A stretch of DNA of 58,541 nucleotides from Thalassospira xianhensis MCCC 1A02616 (GCF_003326475.1 NZ_JPWA01000031.1:1-58541); one strand, 5' to 3'; positions 8,111 through 17,495 are shown, counted from the first letter of the stretch. Numbers and translations: made by a program. Notes: a model not told the origin generated them from the letters alone.

Positions 8111-9811
8111 TCAGACCGCCCGCAAACGGGCGACAAGCCCGTCCACGGATGAACTCAGACCGGTCATCTGACGGCCAAGTTCACCGGTTGCCTGCCCGAC
8201 GGAATCGGCTGACTCGCGTGTGGCACGGGCGATTTCACGCACATCGCCAATCCCGCCTGAAACGGTTTCGGCGTAACCGGCGGCTTCCGAAATGCTGTTG
8301 CTGATCTGGCCGGTGGCCGTCCCCTGCTCCAGCACCGCGTCGGCAATGGCTTTAAGGATACCGTTGACGTCATTGACGCTGGCAACAATCGTCTGGATCG
8401 CCTCGACCGCAAGAACGGTTTCGGTGCGGACATTGGCGATTTCGGATGCGATTTCCTCGGTCGACCGTGCCGTCTGGCTGGCAAGGTTCTTGACCTCGTT
8501 GGCTACAACGGCAAAGCCCTTTCCGGCATCCCCGGCACGGGCCGATTCAATCGTCGCGTTAAGTGCTAAAAGATTGGTCTGTTCGGCAATATTGCCAATC
8601 AATGCCGCCACATCCTCGATCCGGACACTGGCTTCTTCAAGCTTGCGGATTTTGGCATCCGCATCCAGTGCCTGCTCGCTTGCGGCCTGTGCGCGTCGGC
8701 TACTTTCCTGGATTTCATTGCTGATCTGGGAAATGGCGGCCGCAAGGCTGTTGGCAGCCTCTGAAATCTCGCCCATATTGCGGCTTGATTTACCCGATGC
8801 ATCATAGGCATTCTCGCTTTGCTGATCGGTGCGTTCGGCATTGGTCAACATCGCACTGGCCGATGCACCGATTTCCTCGATTGCAGCACTGACCGCAGTT
8901 GCCGTTCCCTGCACCGATGTTTCGATCTCGGCGGCAAGTTCCTGCATAATATGGCGTTTTTCCTCGGCCGCCTTGGCTTCGTCTTCTATGCGTTTGCGCT
9001 CGGCTTCCTGCAAACTTTCTGCATTCTGGCGGAAGATTTCAACCGCGCCTGCCATGCTGCCCATTTCATCGGTCCGTCCGGTAAAGGGCACGTCGATATC
9101 GGCCCTCCCATCGGCAAGTTCCCGCATGGTCGCCGTCAACCGCTTGACCGGCACACCAATCACCCGTGTGATGGCAAAACTGATCAACACCATCGCAAGC
9201 ACGGCGACAACCGATGCAATGATTGTCTGGTTCTGGGCTGCCATGCCGGCTGCCATCGCATCCGAACTGGCAACATCCATGCGGTTTTCCGCCGTTTCAC
9301 GAAGCTCCGCCAATGTCGTCATCAGGCTTTCGTAATCCGACTGTGCCGACCACGAAAAACTCAGCGCCCCGGTATACTCGATATCAAGCATCCCCAGAAC
9401 CTGATCGATTTTGGCAAGGTAATCTTCGTAAAGCTTGGCCGCGCCTTCCGCAATCTCGCGTTCCGGCCCCGGCAGATTCTGATCACCCAGCATCTGGGTA
9501 AAGGCATCGCGCGCCGCCGTAATCTGCGACTGCAATTCCGCATTCACGCTGCTCATGCGGTCTTCGTCAACGCCTGCCGCCGACCACGACAGCAGGCGAT
9601 AAACCGTCTGATGAACCTTGGTGACATTACGGTCGATATTGCCGATATCGCGAACCTCCGGATAGGCCTCCGAAACGGCAAATTCCAGACCGTTGCTAAG
9701 TGATACAATCGCGCGTCCCCCGATGACGCCCACAATGGCAATGGCGATAACCCCGATCAGCGGCAGGACCGCCAATTTGGTACCAATATTCAGATTGACG
9801 AAAGTTTTCAT
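8111..9811 (-). CDS. Methyl-accepting chemotaxis protein
   Basis: The protein has 566 residues. Membrane segment 1 lies at about 12-32 and a second at about 195-216. Between them is a roughly 160-residue helical periplasmic domain of four-helix-bundle type. A HAMP domain follows (about 216-268), then a long methyl-accepting coiled coil. Its conserved tip is near residue 405 ([20 protein letters not shown], then [13 protein letters not shown]). It would control the flagellar motor through CheA/CheW. The C-terminus lacks a CheR-binding pentapeptide. No other chemotaxis genes are in the window. The secreted Cache gene follows in the same unit. Confidence 0.93.
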   Translation of the reverse strand: MKTFVNLNIGTKLAVLPLIGVIAIAIVGVIGGRAIVSLSNGLEFAVSEAYPEVRDIGNIDRNVTKVHQTVYRLLSWSAAGVDEDRMSSVNAELQSQITAARDAFTQMLGDQNLPGPEREIAEGAAKLYEDYLAKIDQVLGMLDIEYTGALSFSWSAQSDYESLMTTLAELRETAENRMDVASSDAMAAGMAAQNQTIIASVVAVLAMVLISFAITRVIGVPVKRLTATMRELADGRADIDVPFTGRTDEMGSMAGAVEIFRQNAESLQEAERKRIEDEAKAAEEKRHIMQELAAEIETSVQGTATAVSAAIEEIGASASAMLTNAERTDQQSENAYDASGKSSRNMGEISEAANSLAAAISQISNEIQESSRRAQAASEQALDADAKIRKLEEASVRIEDVAALIGNIAEQTNLLALNATIESARAGDAGKGFAVVANEVKNLASQTARSTEEIASEIANVRTETVLAVEAIQTIVASVNDVNGILKAIADAVLEQGTATGQISNSISEAAGYAETVSGGIGDVREIARATRESADSVGQATGELGRQMTGLSSSVDGLVARLRAV

Positions 9812-10484
9812 TCTGTAACGTTCTAACCAATTGTAACTACAAGGATATCAGGCAACTGCCCCAACAGTTTCCCGGAAGGTGGTGACTATGGCGTCACCCT
9901 TGTTTTTGCGATGTCCCTTAACCACGTCATTGGCAACACAACGATCATCCTCCGGCCCCATTCCGCCAGATGCGAAATGCGTGCGCGGCAAATGCCGATT
10001 GTTTGTTTTTATTGAAAATCTGAAGACATGCCGGGCGTGGATAGCCACAGACAGGTGTGCAGCCCCGCACCGGATAAAGTTCGGATCGGCATACCGGATG
10101 CAACGCCCCCGCGCCCCGATGCCATCCCCCGATACAAGCCCAAGGCTTGCAGCCGCTCTCGCAGCACGTCCCATCCCCGCCATCGTACCCCCACGATCCG
10201 ACAGGCGCGCAAAAATGCACCCCGTCATACAGGTTTCCGCGGCATAAACCGATCTTGATCGTTTCCAGGGATATTTTCTTCTATCACCTGACCGCGCGGC
10301 AGAGTGTAGTCAGCGACCACTAGCGCAACCAAGTGACATGTTTGTTAGGATATTAGTTCAAAAATGAGACAAGAAATACTACCCTAAGGTATCCATTCCC
10401 TATCGGGGTATCGTATAAGTATTACATAACAAAGACTTATACATTCACAGATTTATACTGTTTTCTAATTTAGTTTTTCATACT
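9812..10484. other. 673-bp region without a convincing gene
   Basis: Frames of 122-126 codons are open on both strands at about 9848-10247, but they have no ribosome site, poor codon bias and no recognisable fold. The part from about 10340 to 10484 is AT-rich. It should hold the chemoreceptor promoter and the 3' end of mmcB. Confidence 0.45.
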
Positions 10485-10937
10485 TTACAGAACGAAGATT
10501 TCACTGTCCGCTTCCGGAGTCATCCGGCCTGCTGCCGTCCTTCCGAATGAAATCAGTAATTTCTTTCTGCGCGCTGCTGACAGTTTCTGATCCGGCTCCG
10601 GCGCGGGGCGCACAATGGCCGCCTCAAACCGGTCGGCAACGATCAATCCGACATCAACCGGGATCAGGTCGCGCGGAAATTCCATCGGCACGGCAAAGAA
10701 AAACCGGTCGCAATAATCAAGATAGCTTTCCCACTTCTGATCAACGCGAAAATCCTCGACCGATGATTTGACCTCAATGGCCCAAAGATCACCCTTTTCC
10801 CCAAGGGCCAGCACATCAAGCCTCCGCCCGTTGCCAAGCCTAAGCTCGGTCAGGCACGCCATGCGGTGATGATACAAAAGACGGCAAACGCCTTCTGTGA
10901 CTTCGCTTGTGATTTGGGGGCGATTGCGGTCATTCAT
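10485..10937 (-). CDS. mmcB: MmcB family DNA repair protein
   Basis: The protein has 150 residues. It matches the MmcB family, known from Caulobacter as a mitomycin-C-induced repair factor with a nuclease-like PD-(D/E)xK core. The core is seen as LRLGNGRRLDVLALG followed by LWAIEVKSSVEDF, where R-x-D and E-x-K are the expected active residues. The ATG at 10937 is preferred because the longer frame to 10985 would translate through a terminator hairpin. The ribosome site is weak. The gene starts only 13 bases after the end of that hairpin. No LexA-type GTTC-N7-GTTC site is visible just upstream. Confidence 0.85.
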   Translation of the reverse strand: MNDRNRPQITSEVTEGVCRLLYHHRMACLTELRLGNGRRLDVLALGEKGDLWAIEVKSSVEDFRVDQKWESYLDYCDRFFFAVPMEFPRDLIPVDVGLIVADRFEAAIVRPAPEPDQKLSAARRKKLLISFGRTAAGRMTPEADSEIFVL

Positions 10938-10949
10938 CGCCACAGGATA

Positions 10950-10981
10950 CAAAAACAAAAGCCCGCTCGAAAGCGGGCTTT
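10950..10981 (-). terminator. Rho-independent terminator between gapR and mmcB
   Basis: On the minus strand a perfect 10-base stem (AAAGCCCGCT and complement) with a four-base loop is followed by TTTTGTTTTTG. It should end the gapR transcript, but it sits directly in front of the mmcB start. Confidence 0.88.
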
Positions 10982-11013
10982 GCATCTTGGCGCGACACTC
11001 CTGACAAACGGGC

Positions 11014-11259
11014 TTAGCTCATGCCAAGCGCACGTTTGTAAACCTCAAGGATTTCTTCCTGTTCGGTGCGTTCGTGGTCTTCCATTTTGCGCAGACGGAT
11101 AATCTGGCGCAGGATTTTCACGTCGTAACCAAGCGCCTTGGCTTCACCGTAAACTTCCTTGATATCAGCCATCAGGTTGGCTTTTTCTTCTTCAAGGCGT
11201 TCGATGCGTTCGACATAGCTCGCAAGCTGATCGGCTGCGATTCCACCGACTTCGGTCAT
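11014..11259 (-). CDS. gapR: GapR family nucleoid protein (DUF2312/UPF0335)
   Basis: The protein has 81 residues, all helical, with the conserved run ADQLASYVERIERLEEEK, then YGEAKALGYDVKILRQIIRL and a C-terminal EVYKRALGM. In Caulobacter GapR binds overtwisted DNA ahead of polymerases and helps chromosome replication and segregation; it forms tetramers that encircle DNA. Nearly every feature of the family is present and the length is normal. A strong terminator follows 33 bases after the stop. Confidence 0.93.
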   Translation of the reverse strand: MTEVGGIAADQLASYVERIERLEEEKANLMADIKEVYGEAKALGYDVKILRQIIRLRKMEDHERTEQEEILEVYKRALGMS

Positions 11260-11384
11260 TCCTGATATTCTCCGATCATGTTTGCGCAGCGGAAACCGGT
11301 GCGCTGAATTTCAATGCGGCGCGACGATACTCAATGCGCTTTGCCATGACAAGACCCGTTCGCCCGGCAAATTTCAGACGGCTT

Positions 11385-12554
11385 TCAAACTGCCGATTTT
11401 TCGCCGGGCACCGTATGCGCAATCAGGTGATCGGCCACCGCAAGCAACGCATCGCGCGGGCTGGCACCCTTTTCCACCGCATCGGTATAAATCTCGCGCT
11501 GGCGGCGTGCGCTTGTGCCGCGTTTGATAATGGTGCGCGCATGTTCGACTTCCGCGACACAGCCAAAATGCTCGGCATCCGGGCGGATCAGCTCGATGAT
11601 TTCTTCAAGCAGATCGGCATAGGGCACAATCTCCGCCCGGCCAAAATCGATCAGCCCGGTTTTATCCCCGACGTCACTGCCATACCGGCACGCCCGCCAG
11701 CGGTTTTCACGCACCAGCATGTTCGAATAAATCCGCCACCGCTGGTTATTACGCCGCAGGCGATACAGCATCCGCATCAGGCATCGCGTGATCGATGCAA
11801 CACAGATCGCATCTTCCAGATCGGTGCAAACATCGGCAATCCGCATTTCAAGCGTCGGCCAACGGTCGCTGGGCCTCAAATCCCACCAAAGCTTGGTGCC
11901 ATCCTCGATCACCCCGGCCTGGATCAGCATATCGACATGGCGACGATATTCCGCCCACGATCCAAACACTTCGGGCAACCCGGTACGTGGCAAATTGTCA
12001 AACACCGAAAGCCGGAAGGTCTGAAGCCCGGTATCGCGCCCCCGCCAGAATGGCGAACTGGTCGTCAGGGCCAGAAGATGCGGCAAAAAATAACTCGCCT
12101 GCGCCATCAGCTCGATCCGCAGATCGTCATCCTCAATCCCGACATGCACATGCATGCCGCAAATCAGAAGCCGATCAACAACCGTGCGAAGGTCACGCGC
12201 AATCGTGCTGTAACGCTCACCCTCGGTGTGTTTCTGGCTGTCCCATTGCGCAAACGGATGGGTCGATGCCGCCAGCAACGCCATGTCATAACGTGCGGCA
12301 ATATCGGCAACCGTGCTGCGCATATGCGTTAACTGGTCACGCGCCTCGGCCGCACTGTTGCAAACCTTGGTGCCGGTTTCGACCTGGCATCGCATGAACT
12401 CGCTTGATACCTGATCGCCCAGTTCATCCTTGCAGTCTTTCAGAAAATCCGCTGCCGGGTCCGTCGCCAGATCGCGACTTTCGCGGTCCACCAGCCAGAA
12501 TTCTTCCTCGATCCCGATGGAAAAGCCCGGTTCGCGCGAATGGGACACCGCCAA
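11385..12554 (-). CDS. Carboxylate-amine ligase, YbdK/GCS2 family
   Basis: The protein has 389 residues, close to the 370-390 of the family. Family signs are FSIGIEEEFWLVD near the N-terminus, CGMHVHVG in the middle, and WDLRPSDRWPTLEMRIADVC later; the glutamates and histidines are the expected ATP/metal ligands. YbdK-type proteins have weak glutamate-cysteine ligase activity, and the natural substrate is generally unknown. The start is probably TTG at 12554, with GGAGAG six bases ahead and one base after the stop of the upstream gene, which implies translational coupling. The longer frame to 12656 would overlap that gene by about 100 bases. Confidence 0.85.
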   Translation of the reverse strand: MAVSHSREPGFSIGIEEEFWLVDRESRDLATDPAADFLKDCKDELGDQVSSEFMRCQVETGTKVCNSAAEARDQLTHMRSTVADIAARYDMALLAASTHPFAQWDSQKHTEGERYSTIARDLRTVVDRLLICGMHVHVGIEDDDLRIELMAQASYFLPHLLALTTSSPFWRGRDTGLQTFRLSVFDNLPRTGLPEVFGSWAEYRRHVDMLIQAGVIEDGTKLWWDLRPSDRWPTLEMRIADVCTDLEDAICVASITRCLMRMLYRLRRNNQRWRIYSNMLVRENRWRACRYGSDVGDKTGLIDFGRAEIVPYADLLEEIIELIRPDAEHFGCVAEVEHARTIIKRGTSARRQREIYTDAVEKGASPRDALLAVADHLIAHTVPGEKSAV

Positions 12555-12555
12555 A

Positions 12556-13356
12556 TCAGTCTCTCCTGATTTTATAAAGGTTCGGGTCGGCCAGGATGTC
12601 GACAAAGGCATCGCCAAGGATTTTGGCCCATTTTTCACATCCCGCATCAGTATCAATCAGATCCTGCCGGATTTCAATCGACACACAGGGCAACCCACCG
12701 GCTTCACCATGATGATCAATGGTGTAATCGGCCATATGCTGCCCGGAATAGGGTTCGTTATCACCAATCGTCAGATCGGGATTCTGTTCGCGAAGCTTCG
12801 CCAGCAACGGCACCGGAATACGGTCATCCTGATCCCAAAGCACGCCGATCTCCCACGGGCGTTCAAACCCTTGGAAAACAGGGGTAAAGCTATGAATGGC
12901 GATCAGGGCCGGGACGATTTTATGGGCATGGAAATTGGCAATGCGTTCTTCAATGGCCCCGTGATAAGGCAGGAAAATCTCGCGGATGCGTTTCATATGC
13001 TCCGTCGGCGAAACGTTTTTATTGCCCGGCACGACCGTCTGATCGGCAATTTCGGGCATCCCGGTCGGGTCCCAAAGCTGCCGATTACAATCAATCACCA
13101 GCCGCGAATAACCGCCCAGAACCGCAGGACAATCAAACCGCTTCACCAGAATTTCGGTCACCTTGCGCGCCCCGATATCCCAACCGATATGGCGTTTGCG
13201 TTCTTCTTCCGGCAGGCCCAGCGTACCAAGGCTTTTGGGGATTTCGCGTGAAGCATGGTCACAGACAAAAAGCGAATGCCCCTTGCCGTTCTCGTTCAAA
13301 ACCTCAAACGGTGCTGGATCATCATGGCCCAGCAGCGACCCGGTATGGTGGCTCAC
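12556..13356 (-). CDS. N-formylglutamate amidohydrolase family protein
   Basis: The protein has 266 residues. Motifs of the family are SLFVCDHASREIPKSLG near residue 30, SRLVIDCNRQ near 83, LIAIHSFTPVF near 150 and a late CVSIEIRQDLI. The His/Asp/Glu residues in these are the likely zinc and catalytic groups. Family members release formate from N-formyl-L-glutamate or act on related amides. The start is GTG at 13356 with AGGAGA six bases upstream; the longer frame to 13443 has no such site. It forms a two-gene unit with the carboxylate-amine ligase, a pairing that suggests a shared glutamyl substrate (inference). Confidence 0.88.
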   Translation of the reverse strand: MSHHTGSLLGHDDPAPFEVLNENGKGHSLFVCDHASREIPKSLGTLGLPEEERKRHIGWDIGARKVTEILVKRFDCPAVLGGYSRLVIDCNRQLWDPTGMPEIADQTVVPGNKNVSPTEHMKRIREIFLPYHGAIEERIANFHAHKIVPALIAIHSFTPVFQGFERPWEIGVLWDQDDRIPVPLLAKLREQNPDLTIGDNEPYSGQHMADYTIDHHGEAGGLPCVSIEIRQDLIDTDAGCEKWAKILGDAFVDILADPNLYKIRRD

Positions 13357-13531
13357 GCGAATTCTCCTGAAATTGGGGCAGCTTGAAATTTTCGGGTCCA
13401 AAACCGGCACAGACCGGCATATCGGACCCTGTTGAACTATCAATTTATTGCAGGACTGACAAGGTCGCCCGCACGTCCCTTTTACAACAGTTCAACGGAC
13501 ACTTTGCAGCAACGCCAAACATCCCGTAAAG

Positions 13532-13542
13532 TGGTATGACCA
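13532..13542 (+). promoter_or_regulatory. FadR-family operator-like site upstream of the GntR gene
   Basis: TGGT-atg-ACCA matches the TNGT-N3-ACNA pattern bound by FCD-type GntR regulators. It lies 57 bases before the chosen start of the GntR gene, which suits autoregulation. Confidence 0.5.
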
Positions 13543-13598
13543 ATAAAACCAAACGCGTTTGTCGGCTGGAGTACAGTCGCTGCTGGAGTGTTCAGAAC

Positions 13599-14348
13599 AT
13601 GCCGCCTGTCAAACCTGTACCGTCTTCGGACACGGTTGATGCCAACCGGCCCAAAAGGATTGCCGATCAGGTTGCCGACAAGCTTCTCGACATGATCACC
13701 GCGGGCATATTCCTGCCCGGTGATCGCCTGCCGGGCGAACGACAGTTGGCCGAGGACATGAAAGTCAGCCGCGTTTCAGTCCGCGCAGCCCTGCAAAAGC
13801 TCAAAACCCGTGGCTACCTGCGCGCGGTTCAGGGCGGCGGCACCGAAGTCCTGTCTTCGACCGGGGTCGAAATGGATACCGCGATGACCGACCTTGTCCG
13901 GGACTCGCTTAACAATCTGCGCGACCTTCAGGAAATCCGCTGCACGCTCGAAACATGGGCCGCAAGGCGCGCTGCCATCAATGCCAGTGACGAGGATATC
14001 GAACTTCTGCGCATCGCCTACCGGCAGGCCCACGATCCGCGTCGCGCGCCAAAATACCGTGCCGATGACGATCATCGCCTGCATATGATGATCGGGCGCG
14101 CCAGCGGATCGATCATCTATTATCACATCATGAAAATGCTTCACGATGTCCTGCAGGCGGCCCTGACCGAAATCCGCTTTAACAATCTGTCAGGCCCATC
14201 CTTTGACCGGATGGTGCAGGAACATCACTATGCGATTGTCGAAGCCATCGCCGCCCGCGATCCGGACGCCTCGGAAAAAGCCATGTCCGAACATTTGCAG
14301 GCGGTGATTGAATATTTCAAACTGGCCGCCGTGAACAAACCGAACTGA
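13599..14348 (+). CDS. GntR family regulator, FadR/FCD type
   Basis: The protein has 249 residues: an N-terminal winged helix (KRIADQVADKLLDMITAG, then GDRLPGERQLAEDMKVSRVS) followed by an all-helical FCD domain. The FCD metal/ligand residues appear in the DDDHRLHMMIGRASG and QEHHYAIVEAI stretches. Such proteins usually repress genes for small organic acids. The ATG at 13599, with GGAG ten bases upstream, is chosen over the longer frame at 13536, whose start lies inside the operator-like dyad. Glycerate 2-kinase follows 55 bases later on the same strand, so glycerate, glycolate or a related acid is the likely effector. Confidence 0.88.
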   Translation: MPPVKPVPSSDTVDANRPKRIADQVADKLLDMITAGIFLPGDRLPGERQLAEDMKVSRVSVRAALQKLKTRGYLRAVQGGGTEVLSSTGVEMDTAMTDLVRDSLNNLRDLQEIRCTLETWAARRAAINASDEDIELLRIAYRQAHDPRRAPKYRADDDHRLHMMIGRASGSIIYYHIMKMLHDVLQAALTEIRFNNLSGPSFDRMVQEHHYAIVEAIAARDPDASEKAMSEHLQAVIEYFKLAAVNKPN

Positions 14349-14403
14349 GCCGCAAAGACAATTACAAGAACGATAAAAATACGACCAATCAGGGAAACCA
14401 GAC

Positions 14404-15666
14404 ATGACACCCTCGCGCGAAAAACTTTTGCAGTTGATGGATGCCGCCCTTAAGGCCGCCGATCCTGCGGTCCAGATTCCGCGCAACCTGCCGACAAAGC
14501 CCAAGGGCAAAACAATTGTCATCGGTGCGGGCAAGGCATCTGCCAATATGGCGCGCGCCTTTGAGCAGGCATGGGATGGTGACATTTCCGGTCTGGTGGT
14601 CACCCGCTATGGTCATGCGGTCCCGTGCGAGAAAATCGAAATTGTCGAAGCCTCCCACCCGGTCCCCGATGCCGCCGGACAAAAGGCCGCCCAGCGTATT
14701 CTTGATATCGTCAAATCGGCTGGTCCCGATGATCTGGTGGTCTGCATGATTTCGGGCGGCGGATCGGCCCTGCTGGCCCTGCCCGGTCCGGGCCTGACAC
14801 TCGAAGACAAACAGGCGATCAGCAAGGCATTGCTCCATAGCGGTGCGACCATTTCCGAAATGAACTGTGTCCGCAAACACCTGTCCGCGATCAAGGGCGG
14901 CAGGCTGGCCGCCGCCTGCGCCCCTGCGCGCATGGTCACCTATCTGGTATCCGATGTGCCGGGCGACGATCCGGCAATCATTGCATCCGGCCCGACGGTT
15001 GCCGATCCGACAACCGGACAGGACGCGCTTGATATCATCCGTCGTTACCGCATCGAAATCCCGCTGGCCGCGACCGAACTTTTAAATAACGACATCCATG
15101 AAACCGTCAAACCGGGCGACAAGTGCTTTGACGGGCATGAAGTGATCATGCTGTCACGCCCGCAGGACAGTCTGGAGGCCGCAGCAAAGGTCGCCCGCGA
15201 CCTTGGCATCAATCCGGTCATTCTGGGGGACGCCATCGAAGGCGAAGCCCGCGAGGTCGCCATCGTCCATGCCGGGATCGCCCATCAGGTCGCCCATCAC
15301 GGCCAACCCGCCGCCAGACCCTGCGTGCTGCTATCGGGCGGTGAAACAACCGTCACGGTCCGCGCCAAGGGCGGACGCGGAGGCCGCAACAGCGAATTTC
15401 TGCTCTCCCTCCTGATCCAGTTCCGCGATCACGAAGGGTTCAGCGCGCTTGCGATTGATACCGACGGGATTGATGGCAGCGAAGATAACGCCGGTGCCAT
15501 CATCGACCCGACAAGCTGGCAAAAGGCGATTTCAGCCGGGATCGACCTGCGGGAATATCTGGCCAACAATGACGCCTATAGCGCATTCGCCAAAATCGAC
15601 GATCTCCTGATCACCGGCCCGACGCTTACCAACGTAAACGACTTCCGCGCCATCCTGATCGAATAA
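14404..15666 (+). CDS. Glycerate 2-kinase (DUF4147/TtuD family)
   Basis: The protein has 420 residues, the normal length. It phosphorylates D-glycerate to 2-phosphoglycerate, feeding C2/C3 acids into glycolysis. Visible are the N-terminal KTIVIGAGKASANMARAFE, the nucleotide-side SGGGSALLALPGPGLTL, MNCVRKHLSAIKGGRLA with its conserved Lys, SDVPGDDPAIIASGPT, and late GGRGGRNSEFLL and DTDGIDGSEDNAGA. The family was often called hydroxypyruvate reductase (TtuD) in older annotation. Hydroxypyruvate isomerase lies convergently six bases away, consistent with a glyoxylate/hydroxypyruvate/glycerate route. Confidence 0.92.
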   Translation: MTPSREKLLQLMDAALKAADPAVQIPRNLPTKPKGKTIVIGAGKASANMARAFEQAWDGDISGLVVTRYGHAVPCEKIEIVEASHPVPDAAGQKAAQRILDIVKSAGPDDLVVCMISGGGSALLALPGPGLTLEDKQAISKALLHSGATISEMNCVRKHLSAIKGGRLAAACAPARMVTYLVSDVPGDDPAIIASGPTVADPTTGQDALDIIRRYRIEIPLAATELLNNDIHETVKPGDKCFDGHEVIMLSRPQDSLEAAAKVARDLGINPVILGDAIEGEAREVAIVHAGIAHQVAHHGQPAARPCVLLSGGETTVTVRAKGGRGGRNSEFLLSLLIQFRDHEGFSALAIDTDGIDGSEDNAGAIIDPTSWQKAISAGIDLREYLANNDAYSAFAKIDDLLITGPTLTNVNDFRAILIE

Positions 15667-15672
15667 ACAGGG

Positions 15673-16458
15673 TCAGGATTTCGGCATCCACGGGCGGATC
15701 CACTCCAGGCCCGCAACAGTATCGCCATGCGGCTTGTATTCGCAACCGATCCAGCCGTCATAACCGACCCGGTCCAGCATATAAAACAGGAACGGGTAAT
15801 TAAGCTCGCCACTATCGGGTTCACGGCGGCCCGGCACACCGGCAATCTGGATATGGGCGGTTTTGTCCAGATGCCTGTCCAGACGCGCGGCAATATTCCC
15901 GCCGACAATCTGCGCATGGTAAATATCGAATTGCAGCGCCAGATTGGGATGGTCAAGCTGATCAAGGATCACGGCGGCCTGCTCGACGGAATTAAGCAGA
16001 TAACCCGGCATATCAAGCGGATTGATCGGCTCGATCAGGATTTTGACACCGGCCTGTTCGGCCAGATCGGCGGCATAAAGCAGATTGTCGCAATAAAGCC
16101 GCGCCAGTTCGCCGGCGTCCTCGCCCTTGCCCATCAATCCGGCCATGCAATGTAGCATCCTGCATCCCGTTGCCCCGGCGTAATCAAGCGCCTTGACCAC
16201 GGAATCGCGAAACGCATCCTCGCGCCCCGGTCGGCAGGCAAGCCCGCGTTCACCTTTTTCCCAATCCCCGGTCGGCATATTGAACAAAACCTGCTCAAGG
16301 CCATTGTCGCTCAGCAGCGATTTGACGCTGGCCATCGGCATGTCATAGGCGCCGATATATTCGACCCCGCCAAACCCTGCCGCCGCCGCCGCTGCGAAAC
16401 GTTTTTCAAACGGCAGGTCGGCAAACAGGAATGAAAGATTGGCACTAAAGCGCGGCAT
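15673..16458 (-). CDS. hyi: Hydroxypyruvate isomerase
   Basis: The protein has 261 residues with the xylose-isomerase-like TIM barrel. It interconverts hydroxypyruvate and tartronate semialdehyde. The N-terminal FSANLSFLFADLPFEKRF is typical. The two expected catalytic/metal glutamates are in ILIEPINPLDMPGY and GCEYKPHG, with QFDIYHAQ and HIQIAGVPGR supplying the other metal ligands. The gene ends six bases from the glycerate 2-kinase stop, converging with it. It is downstream of the LysR gene on the same strand, with 96 bases between. Confidence 0.93.
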   Translation of the reverse strand: MPRFSANLSFLFADLPFEKRFAAAAAAGFGGVEYIGAYDMPMASVKSLLSDNGLEQVLFNMPTGDWEKGERGLACRPGREDAFRDSVVKALDYAGATGCRMLHCMAGLMGKGEDAGELARLYCDNLLYAADLAEQAGVKILIEPINPLDMPGYLLNSVEQAAVILDQLDHPNLALQFDIYHAQIVGGNIAARLDRHLDKTAHIQIAGVPGRREPDSGELNYPFLFYMLDRVGYDGWIGCEYKPHGDTVAGLEWIRPWMPKS

Positions 16459-16554
16459 GAATGACCTGACAGTCTATTGGTTTCGGGATGTCATGGTTTC
16501 GCATCACCGCCGCCGCGTCAATGCCAAAGCAGGACGGCATCCCGGACACCTTCA

Positions 16555-17445
16555 TCACACGCCACCATCTTTGGCAATTTCGTCCGCAAGCCACGCACCG
16601 AATGCCTCGACTTCCTTGATGTTCGCACTCCTGCCGGTATGGATCAGATGATAATGATGCCCTTCCATCACCGGGCCGAATGGCTGCACCAGAAGCTTTG
16701 CGGCAATTTCCGAACGCACCATTTCCGAACTGGCAAGAACAACACCCTGGCCTGCAATCGCGGCCTGAATGGCATGGGTATCGTCACTGAAACTAAGCCC
16801 GCTTGATAAATCGACATCATCCAACCCGGCCCGCTTGCACCACCGCGCCCAGGTCGGCGTCGCCTCGTCCGGGCGCAGCCATTCCAGATGCAAAAAGGTC
16901 TGCCCGCGCAGGTCGTTGGGCTGTTGGATATTCAACATCGGGCTGCAAACCGGCGCGAACCGATCGGCAAACAGGGTCTGCACCACCATCCCCGCAAAAG
17001 GCCCCCTTCCATATCGAACGGCGGCATCGGCTATTCCCGAATTAAGGTCAACCACCTCCGCCGATGTATGCAGACGCAAATGAATATCGGGATGTGCTGC
17101 CTGAAACCCGCCAAGGCGCGGCAACAGCCATTTGGCCGCAAAGGACGCCAGCACCGATACTGTCAGGCTGCGCTGTTGCTTGCGCGCCTTGACCCGATCA
17201 ATGGCAATGGCAAAACCGGCAAAGCCATCGCGCAGCGTCGGATAAAGCTCCTGCCCGGCGGCCGTCAGTGTCACCTGCCTTGGTTTACGATCAAACAGCC
17301 GCACGCCAAGGGTTTCTTCAAGCAATCGCACCTGATGGCTGATCGCGGTTGGCGTCACGGCAAGTTCGGACGCCGCCCGCTTGAAACTAAGGTGTCGGGC
17401 GGCGGCCTCAAAAGCACGCAGGGTCGCAAGCGGGGGCAAGGACAT
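16555..17445 (-). CDS. LysR family regulator, GcvA type
   Basis: The protein has 296 residues. The N-terminal winged helix reads LATLRAFEAAARHLSFKRAA and then AISHQVRLLEETLGVRLF. The effector domain has the GcvA-like WLLPRLGGFQAAHPDI and a late SSEMVRSEIAAKLLVQPF. It is divergent from the azoreductase gene, with 141 bases between them that hold the palindrome TTTGATCAAA at 17486-17495, a plausible site for this protein. It could also act on hyi, which follows it. Confidence 0.9.
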   Translation of the reverse strand: MSLPPLATLRAFEAAARHLSFKRAASELAVTPTAISHQVRLLEETLGVRLFDRKPRQVTLTAAGQELYPTLRDGFAGFAIAIDRVKARKQQRSLTVSVLASFAAKWLLPRLGGFQAAHPDIHLRLHTSAEVVDLNSGIADAAVRYGRGPFAGMVVQTLFADRFAPVCSPMLNIQQPNDLRGQTFLHLEWLRPDEATPTWARWCKRAGLDDVDLSSGLSFSDDTHAIQAAIAGQGVVLASSEMVRSEIAAKLLVQPFGPVMEGHHYHLIHTGRSANIKEVEAFGAWLADEIAKDGGV

Positions 17446-17485
17446 ATGGATGAACCTAATTCATCTATTGGCTGAGATATTCGAT

Positions 17486-17495
17486 TTTGATCAAA
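17486..17495. promoter_or_regulatory. Palindrome in the LysR/azoreductase gap
   Basis: TTTGATCAAA is a perfect 10-base palindrome inside the divergent promoter region. It could be the core of a LysR site; this is inferred from position only. Confidence 0.3.

Noticed and set aside
8819..9703. 294-codon plus-strand open frame
   Set aside because: It is antisense to the chemoreceptor gene, which has complete membrane, HAMP and signalling parts.
9848..10247. Overlapping open frames of 122 and 126 codons on opposite strands
   Set aside because: Neither has a ribosome site or a protein-like pattern, and the two exclude each other.
11061..11075. GTTC repeats near gapR as a LexA box for mmcB
   Set aside because: The two GTTC words are separated by five bases, not seven, and lie inside the gapR coding sequence.
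11334..12332. 332-codon plus-strand open frame
   Set aside because: It is antisense to the carboxylate-amine ligase and its translation is rich in His, Arg and Pro without any motif.
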